NCBI RefSeq assembly: GCF_021044885.1
Contig: NZ_JAJNOD010000001.1
Location: forward strand, 1,798,001-1,862,000
Direction of reading: 5' to 3'
DNA length: 64,000 nucleotides
Source: Microbacterium nymphoidis
GTDB lineage: Bacteria > Actinomycetota > Actinomycetes > Actinomycetales > Microbacteriaceae
Below the pieces are notes generated by a model. The model saw nothing but the letters and a program-made list of their open reading frames with translations. It had not been told where the DNA came from and made no database searches. Position 1 is the first letter of the stretch. Every line of letters begins with the position of its first letter. Position numbers and translations under genes: made by a program. Positions 59,168 through 64,000 of this stretch are shown one piece after another.

Positions 59168-59539
59168 TCACTCGCGCGGGCGGATGTTCTCTGCGATGCG
59201 CGCTGCAAGCGCACCGACGTCCTGCTGGCTCTGCGAGGCCGCCATCACCAGGTCGAACGCGTCGTCATCACCGAACACGACGTCATACCCGTTGAGCTCC
59301 AGGAAGACGAACGTGAGAATCAGCGAGATCCGCTTGTTGCCGTCGAAAAGCGCATGGTTCTGGCTCAGCGAGCTGAGCAGCGCGGCGGCCTTCTCCTCGA
59401 TGCTCGGGTACGCGTCCTCTCCGAACATGCTGGCCGACGGCCGAGCGAGTGCGGAGAACAAGAGCCCGTGGTCTCGAACGTGAAGCCCGAAACGTGCGGC
59501 CACGGCCATGGCCTGCTCCGGTTCGAGGTACTCGACCAT
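59168..59539 (-). CDS. doc: Doc-type Fic-domain toxin
   Basis: A 123-residue Fic-fold protein of the death-on-curing group. The active-site motif is NHALFDGNKR (His62, Phe65, Asp66, Asn68, Lys69, Arg70), matching HxFx(D/N)xNKR with the Lys typical of Doc kinases, which inactivate elongation factor Tu by phosphorylation. The small size and lack of an inhibitory helix agree with Doc. Its ATG shares a base with the antitoxin stop (TGATG), so it is made only with its antitoxin. Confidence 0.92.
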   Translation of the reverse strand: MVEYLEPEQAMAVAARFGLHVRDHGLLFSALARPSASMFGEDAYPSIEEKAAALLSSLSQNHALFDGNKRISLILTFVFLELNGYDVVFGDDDAFDLVMAASQSQQDVGALAARIAENIRPRE

Positions 59540-59745
59540 CAGGCGTCGGCGAGTCGTTCGATCACGTCGGCGTAGCGAGACCCGATATCGTCGGCAAGAC
59601 GCACGACCCGCGCCGTCTTCGACTCGGTGGTTGCAAAGCGCTCGGCGGCCTCGATGAGCAACGCGTGCTTGGACGTGTGGCGCTCACGAGCGATCTCGGT
59701 GAGCTTGACATCGAGATCTTCGGGGAGTCGCACGGTCATCGCCAT
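59539..59745 (-). CDS. Ribbon-helix-helix antitoxin of the Doc module
   Basis: A 68-residue protein starting MAMTVRLPEDLDVKLTEIARERHTSKHALLIEAAERF, a ribbon-helix-helix DNA-binding fold; the C-terminal half (VVRLADDIGSRYADVIERL) is a helix suited to mask the toxin. It is the antitoxin by gene order and overlap. The start lacks a ribosome site; a dyad overlaps the ATG, and TACCAT lies six bases before it, so the transcript is probably leaderless and autorepressed. A second ATG at 59739 is possible. Confidence 0.9.
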   Translation of the reverse strand: MAMTVRLPEDLDVKLTEIARERHTSKHALLIEAAERFATTESKTARVVRLADDIGSRYADVIERLADA

Positions 59746-59757
59746 ACCAGAATGGTA
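59745..59757. promoter_or_regulatory. Autoregulatory dyad at the antitoxin start
   Basis: TACCA-GAA-TGGTA overlaps the first base of the antitoxin ATG and the presumed -10 (TACCAT on the minus strand). This is the expected site for RHH antitoxin repression. Confidence 0.65.
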
Positions 59758-59774
59758 CCGCGGTCCACCTCGCG

Positions 59775-61064
59775 TCAGCGGATGACGGTGATCGATCCCG
59801 TGGCCGTGGTCACCGGAACCGGCCGCGTGATCCGCAGCGCGTCGGCGATGAGGGCACCCACCTTGGTGCCGATACACAGGCTGATGAAGATCATCGGAGC
59901 GGCCGCGAGCGCCGTGGCATCGAAGGACGCGAGCGCGACGAGGCCGACGGTGCCGGGAACCAGGAGCAGGAACGCCGGCTGGAACGACACCGTGGCGGGA
60001 ACGGCGAGGGTCACCCGCTCCAGCACACGAGCGGCGATGAACAGCAGACCCGCGGTCACGCCCGTCGCGATGGTGCTTCCGGTGAACGGGCTCAGCAGCA
60101 TCAGCGCGCCGTAGGTGCAGATCATGACGATGACCGTGGCGATGGTGAGGCGGAAGCCCGAGCCGAAGCTCAGACCGATCCCGATGGCGAGCACCACCAC
60201 GCCGATCCAGCTCCACGCGAGCGGCGGCACGGATTCCCAGCCGCCGTGGCCGGTGACCAGCGAGGTCTCGCCCACGAGCGCGGCCGACTCCGGATCCACG
60301 CTCAGCCCGGTGAGTGCGGCTCCGAGGTAGATGCCGGCGGCCATGAATGCCAGGACGATCAGTCCGTAAACCAGCCGGGATGCTCCCGTCACGATGTCGG
60401 CCGAGGTCAGTTCCAGCAGCGCGTTGGTGATCAGCGCTCCGGGAACGAGGAGCGCGACCGGCGCGCAGACGGCGAAGAGCGGCACCGCGCCGAAATCAAG
60501 ACTGGCGGCGATCACCCCCACGATCAGCGTTGAGATCAGCGAAGCCACGAAGGGGACGATCGCCGATGCGGCGCGCACTCGCTCCGTGACGATGGCGATG
60601 CTCGCCACGAGCGCCCCCACGAACAGCGCGAGCAGGATGGCCCACCACGGGCAGCGGAACAGCACCGCCAGGCCCGCCGCCAGCAGAGCGCCACCGAGCG
60701 CCATCTGGAGTGCGGGATGACGACGCTGCAAGGCGCGGATCCGGCTGACATGGTCGGGCACCTGATCGAGCCCGACCTGCCCGGTCTCCAGCCTCCTCGC
60801 CAGGCGTGACGCGTGCGCGGTCTGGCGGAAGGTGAGCCCCGGGCCGTTGCCCGCGGCGATCGTCGTGGCGCCCGGAACACCCGGCCTGCTCACGAACACA
60901 TGCTCCGGGAACACGGCGAACGTCAGCTCGGTGCGGGGAGCGGTGACCTCTCGCACGCGCTCCAGCGTGCCCCGCACGTCGGTGACCGACACCCCCGCAT
61001 CCAGCAGAAGGGCACCGAGGTCGCCCAGGGCGACGTCAGCGGAGACAGGGGCAGAAGCAGACAT
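59775..61064 (-). CDS. ThrE-family threonine/serine exporter
   Basis: A 429-residue membrane protein with a cytoplasmic N-terminal domain (1-115, LGDLGALLLDAGVSVTDVRGTLERV) and about ten helices in the C-terminal part, the fused two-domain layout of Corynebacterium ThrE. Motifs VPGALITNALLELTSADIVTGASRL and FIAARVLERVTLAVPATVSFQPAFLLLVPG are typical. It would export threonine or serine by proton motive force. ATG 61064 follows a GTG at 61067 that could also serve. It is followed by the toxin-antitoxin pair 30 bases downstream. Confidence 0.88.
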   Translation of the reverse strand: MSASAPVSADVALGDLGALLLDAGVSVTDVRGTLERVREVTAPRTELTFAVFPEHVFVSRPGVPGATTIAAGNGPGLTFRQTAHASRLARRLETGQVGLDQVPDHVSRIRALQRRHPALQMALGGALLAAGLAVLFRCPWWAILLALFVGALVASIAIVTERVRAASAIVPFVASLISTLIVGVIAASLDFGAVPLFAVCAPVALLVPGALITNALLELTSADIVTGASRLVYGLIVLAFMAAGIYLGAALTGLSVDPESAALVGETSLVTGHGGWESVPPLAWSWIGVVVLAIGIGLSFGSGFRLTIATVIVMICTYGALMLLSPFTGSTIATGVTAGLLFIAARVLERVTLAVPATVSFQPAFLLLVPGTVGLVALASFDATALAAAPMIFISLCIGTKVGALIADALRITRPVPVTTATGSITVIR

Positions 61065-61127
61065 CACCTGAAATGGTAGATCCGCGGTTCACGCCTGCCG
61101 CGCGCATCGCCCGATCCGGCCCCGGGA

Positions 61128-61460
61128 TCACCAGCCGCTGTCGTGGCTCCACAGCCAGACCGAAGCCCGTCGTTGACGCGCACGGCGACGTACGGTGTCG
61201 ACGACGACCCCCGCGGTGATCGCCACAATCCCGATGCCGAACACGAGGATCAGCGGTGTCACATCACCAGCTGCCAGCCCCGGCACGCACGCGAGCGCCC
61301 CGATCAGCCAGAATCCCAGCGGCACGAGACTGAGCTCGGCGTGACCGAGCACGAACAACACGAAAATGCCCAGTGCTCCCAGCAAGCCCGCCACCACCCC
61401 GACGGTCGTGATGAGCGCGCTGACCTCGTGCAGCGATACAAGAAGCGAAGTCTCCGCCAT
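61128..61460 (-). CDS. Small membrane protein, hypothetical
   Basis: A 110-residue protein with three hydrophobic segments (about residues 12-38, 43-62 and 68-88) and a basic C-terminal tail RRRARQRRASV. No family recognised. GGGGAGGG lies seven bases before the ATG, a strong translation signal that supports a real gene. It is on the same strand as thrE with 63 bases between. Confidence 0.65.
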   Translation of the reverse strand: MAETSLLVSLHEVSALITTVGVVAGLLGALGIFVLFVLGHAELSLVPLGFWLIGALACVPGLAAGDVTPLILVFGIGIVAITAGVVVDTVRRRARQRRASVWLWSHDSGW

Positions 61461-61655
61461 GATGCCCTCCCCAGTACGTCGTCCGCCGCGTCCCCACGGG
61501 CGAACGGCACACCGTGCGTGGTGTGCATCAAAAGAGACGCGAGTCCACCCGGACTATGACGCGCAACGCGGAAGAATCTCGGCTCCCGCCCGCGGTGAGA
61601 GATGAAGAACGCCCTTCTCACGTGCTCCGGAGGTGCGTTTTCCCTCCGTGACGGG

Positions 61656-61901
61656 TCAGTCCTCGATCACCAGACGGCCGTCGGGCTCCAGCCGGAAGCG
61701 CTTCCCGCCGCTGATGAGAACGGCGACGCGGGTGAGGTCCGGTTCCGCCAGACGCGACCCCGCGTCGATGGCGGCCCAGCGGGAGGCGAGTGCCACGCGG
61801 ACATCGTGTAGGGGCCGGCCGGAGAACTCACGGCGCAGCATCTCCAGTGCCTCCACCTGGCCGGACGGCTGTGTGCTGCCGGGACGCCATGTCAGCCTCA
61901 C
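61656..61901 (-). CDS. Small soluble protein, hypothetical
   Basis: An 81-residue protein starting VRLTWRPGSTQPSGQVEALEMLRREF and ending GKRFRLEPDGRLVIED. Codon use in this part is normal for the window, while the open frame upstream to 61985 is Arg-rich and unlike coding sequence. GTG 61901 has AAGG ten bases upstream and is preferred. No family is recognised. The 271 bases between it and the HAD gene (61902-62172) show a locally A/T-richer stretch at 62020-62080 but no gene. Confidence 0.55.
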   Translation of the reverse strand: MRLTWRPGSTQPSGQVEALEMLRREFSGRPLHDVRVALASRWAAIDAGSRLAEPDLTRVAVLISGGKRFRLEPDGRLVIED

Positions 61902-62172
61902 CGCTTCGCACCCTTCGCCGCCCCTCGAACGCTTCTCCCGTTCTCGCCGACCGTCACGGTTGACCACCCTTCCGACCTTCCGCATCGCGTCTCACGGGCA
62001 CCACAACCCCCTCAACGCTCACACGAAAGTCTATATCTTGTGGTTGCGCGGGTATTGGAACACAACATGGTGTGTTTCACTCGCGCAGGCGTGTCGGCAA
62101 TGCACAACGACCGTCCTCAGCACGAAGGGCTGGTGGGAACGCGGGACGAGGCGCCGCGGCTGCGGCGTCGGA

Positions 62173-62763
62173 TCAGATGCGTGCTCCGGCGTCACGGAGC
62201 GCGTCGAGAAGGGGACCCTGCGCCCGGAAGTGGTGCGTGATCATCCCGAGCGCCGTGGCGCCGGCGAGCTGAGAGGGTGAGTCGTCGGTGAAGAACGTTC
62301 GCGCGGCGTCCACCGCCAGGGCCGACATGACGTGCTCGAACGCCCGGATGTCGGGCTTCGCGAACCCGATCTGCGCCGAGTTGAAGATGGCGTCGAAGTG
62401 GGTGTCGATGCCCTGTGCCGCAACCTCGGCACCGATGGTGTCCGTGCCGTTAGTGAGGATCGCCGTGCGGGTTCCTCCCCGTCGCAGGCGGTCGGAGAGC
62501 TCGAGCATGCTCGTATCCACCGTTGGGCACTGAGCCGCCCAGGCCTCTGCCGCCGACGCGTTTCCGATGCGGTGGGCCAGATCGGCCACCCATTCCGCGC
62601 GGGACACACGCCCCGTGGTGACCGCGGAGATCAGGGGGCCGGAGAACGCGGCGTCCGCAATCGACCCCGACGGCAGGCCGTGTTCACGTTCGATGGACAG
62701 CGTCAGCGACTCATCGAAGTGCCGGATGACGCCGTCGAGATCGAAGAGCGCAAGTTCCAGCAT
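62173..62763 (-). CDS. HAD-superfamily hydrolase
   Basis: A 196-residue phosphatase-like enzyme of the HAD fold with alpha-helical cap (subfamily IA). Nucleophile Asp8 and Asp10 are in LFDLDGV, motif II is LTNGTD (Thr104), Lys136 is in FAKPD and metal-binding Asp160/Asp161 in FFTDDS. It would hydrolyse a phosphorylated small molecule; the substrate is unknown. Next to a cupin gene on the same strand, 36 bases apart. Confidence 0.9.
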   Translation of the reverse strand: MLELALFDLDGVIRHFDESLTLSIEREHGLPSGSIADAAFSGPLISAVTTGRVSRAEWVADLAHRIGNASAAEAWAAQCPTVDTSMLELSDRLRRGGTRTAILTNGTDTIGAEVAAQGIDTHFDAIFNSAQIGFAKPDIRAFEHVMSALAVDAARTFFTDDSPSQLAGATALGMITHHFRAQGPLLDALRDAGARI

Positions 62764-62799
62764 GCCCGTATCGTCTCACGCGAGTGCAGACGTGATGCC

Positions 62800-63165
62800 T
62801 CAGGGCAGCTCCCGCAGTTCTGAGGTGAGCTCTCCGCCCGCATCGCCGGTGTTCACGGTGCCCTTCGGCTCGAAGAGCACCGCCTGCACCTCCTCCAACG
62901 CCTTCGGGCAGTGCTCGACGCCGCGTGGCACGACGAACACGTCCTGTGGGCCCAGCACCACATCACGATCGCGCAGCTGGATGGTCAGCTCGCCGCTCAC
63001 GACGAGGAACAGCTCATCGGTGTCAGGGTGCGTGTGCCAGACGAACTCACCCAGCAGCTTCACGACTTTCACGTCGTAGTCGTTGACGCTGACCAGCCGA
63101 TGCGGCTGCCAGGGACCCGAAACCGCGGCCAGAGCGTCGTGCAGGTTGCGAACGTCGTCCGTCAT
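62800..63165 (-). CDS. Cupin-domain protein
   Basis: A 121-residue cupin. Metal ligands appear in motif 1 VWHTHPDTDELFLVVSGE (His-x-His...Glu) and motif 2 VVPRGVEHCPKA (His). This form resembles mannose-6-phosphate-isomerase-like cupins. No substrate can be named. It may share a transcript with the HAD hydrolase gene downstream. Confidence 0.85.
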   Translation of the reverse strand: MTDDVRNLHDALAAVSGPWQPHRLVSVNDYDVKVVKLLGEFVWHTHPDTDELFLVVSGELTIQLRDRDVVLGPQDVFVVPRGVEHCPKALEEVQAVLFEPKGTVNTGDAGGELTSELRELP

Positions 63166-63183
63166 GCGTCGGAGCCTACCGCC

Positions 63184-63212
63184 GGGCGCCCGGGCCGGGG
63201 GTCCGGGCGCCC
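63184..63212 (-). terminator. GC-rich hairpin after VOC gene
   Basis: GGGCGCCCGG (63184-63193) pairs exactly with CCGGGCGCCC (63203-63212) over a nine-base loop. It lies 45 bases beyond the stop of the VOC gene and before the cupin start. Confidence 0.6.
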
Positions 63213-63256
63213 ACCGGAGGAGCCCCCCGGAGGAAGGCGGCCTCCCCCGGGATCGG

Positions 63257-63709
63257 TCAGACGCTCACGCTGAAGCTCCATGTGACGCCGAATCGGTCGG
63301 TGAGCATGCCGAACCCGCTGCTCCACGCGGACGCGGCGAGGGCCTCGACGACGGTCGCGCCCTCCCTCAGGAGGTTCCAGTGCCCCTGGAGCTCGTCGAG
63401 GGTGTCGGATCCGAGGGAGACGAACAGCGCCTGATCGGTCATCGTGGCGTTGTTCTCCCGGCGCGTCGCCCCGCCGCCGACGATGCCTCCCCCGGCCGCG
63501 CCCGGGGCGTCGTACCCCATGACGCGGAACCCGTTCGACGCGGTCACCAGACCGAACACGATCCGGTCAGCTCCCGGCAGGTCTGCCGGCATGCCGAAAT
63601 CGGCATATGTGTTGAGGATGAGATGTCCGCCGAAGACGGACTGGTAGAACTCCAGCGCTTCTCGCGCATCTCCGCGGAAGTTGAGGTGGGTGGTGGTCTG
63701 AAGGCTCAT
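63257..63709 (-). CDS. VOC-family protein, PhnB type
   Basis: A 150-residue vicinal-oxygen-chelate protein of the PhnB/YjdN group: TTTHLNFRGDAREALEFYQSVFGG, then DRIVFGLVTASNGFRVMGYD and FVSLGSDTLDELQGHWNLL, ending FGMLTDRFGVTWSFSV. Function in this group is largely undefined. AGGAG lies before the ATG. It is divergent from a YafY-type regulator gene 98 bases away, and such pairs are common in actinobacteria, so the regulator may control it. Confidence 0.88.
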   Translation of the reverse strand: MSLQTTTHLNFRGDAREALEFYQSVFGGHLILNTYADFGMPADLPGADRIVFGLVTASNGFRVMGYDAPGAAGGGIVGGGATRRENNATMTDQALFVSLGSDTLDELQGHWNLLREGATVVEALAASAWSSGFGMLTDRFGVTWSFSVSV

Positions 63710-63807
63710 GGCAACTCCTGTGGTTCGCGAGCCGCACCGGCCCGCAGACCTCACTCTTCTCGCCATATAGGTCAGTTTTTGTCCTCGATGGGAAATACGG
63801 TCGTCTC

Positions 63808-64000
63808 ATGACCACCACCTCGCGCCTGCTCGCGCTGCTGTCGCTGCTGTCGCTGCTCCAGACGCACCGTGACTGGCCGGGCCCCGCGCTCGCCGCCCGC
63901 CTGGACACCAGCGCGCGCACCGTGCGTCGAGACATCGACCGCCTGCGGGAGATGGGCTATCGCATCGACGCAACAAGGGGACCGGACGGCGGCTACCGTC
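63808..64000 (+). CDS. YafY/WYL-family transcriptional regulator, N-terminal part (cut by window edge)
   Basis: The first 64 codons of a DeoR-like helix-turn-helix regulator are visible: TSRLLALLSLLSLLQTHRDWPGPALAARLDTSARTVRRDIDRLREMGYRI, then the GPDGGYR that normally leads into the WYL domain. The gene continues beyond the right edge. No ribosome site is present; TACGGT (63796-63801) lies six bases before the ATG, suggesting a leaderless transcript. It is divergent from the VOC gene, its likely target. Confidence 0.85.
   Translation, partial: MTTTSRLLALLSLLSLLQTHRDWPGPALAARLDTSARTVRRDIDRLREMGYRIDATRGPDGGYR

Noticed and set aside
62020..62110. Locally A/T-richer segment considered as tRNA, NrdR box or phage remnant
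   Set aside because: No cloverleaf could be folded and the match to an NrdR box is poor; no supported feature.

Overview
The window is high-GC DNA from an actinobacterium, most probably a Microbacterium or close relative in the Microbacteriaceae. That is an inference from four things: strong G/C preference at third codon positions, many starts that follow a TAnnnT -10 box with no Shine-Dalgarno site (leaderless transcripts), an LPXTG cell-wall protein, and ABC sugar importers that lack their own ATPase. About 57 protein genes are supported. No rRNA, tRNA, CRISPR array, insertion sequence, prophage or origin was seen. The window starts inside a MarR-type regulator gene and ends inside a YafY-type regulator gene.

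1-5.8 kb holds small housekeeping and accessory genes: MarR regulator with divergent MFS exporter, aldo/keto reductase, a PH-like membrane protein divergent from an S4 RNA-binding protein, an EamA transporter, a cupin and an alkaline-phosphatase-fold hydrolase. 5.8-10.7 kb is a three-gene block on the minus strand: a 924-residue secreted protein with a long Ala/Asp/Thr repeat stalk and an LPTTG anchor, then a DUF5819 protein and an HTTM membrane protein that together resemble the SdpA/SdpB pair. A divergent STAND-LuxR regulator and a coupled FAD oxidoreductase follow (11.3-15.4 kb), then a fatty-acid desaturase whose 5' end looks frameshifted, and a cold-shock gene preceded by an unusual in-frame ORF.

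17-25 kb carries several regulator/target pairs: VOC protein with TipAS-type MerR regulator, XRE regulator with SDR, and LysR regulator with YeiH transporter. 25-31 kb is an amine-utilisation locus: APC permease, TetR regulator, flavin amine oxidase, AraC regulator and aldehyde dehydrogenase, with a palindrome built into the promoter.

31-44 kb is a plant-polysaccharide locus. It has a secreted two-domain esterase with a WxL-like tail, a DUF916 partner, a LacI repressor, a GH51 arabinofuranosidase, an ABC importer and a divergent GH3 glycosidase. The esterase and GH3 promoters share a near-identical LacI-type operator, so these genes probably form one regulon. 44-55 kb has two transporters, then a second sugar locus: ThuA and a ThuB-like oxidoreductase, ROK regulator, ABC importer and GH13 alpha-glucosidase. 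This fits uptake of trehalose or another alpha-glucoside.

55-64 kb is mixed: an imperfect repeat pair, a propeller-like membrane protein, a Gfo/Idh/MocA oxidoreductase, a tandem GNAT protein, a Doc/antitoxin module, a ThrE exporter and small metabolic genes. Long inverted repeats sit at most gene ends and probably act as terminators.
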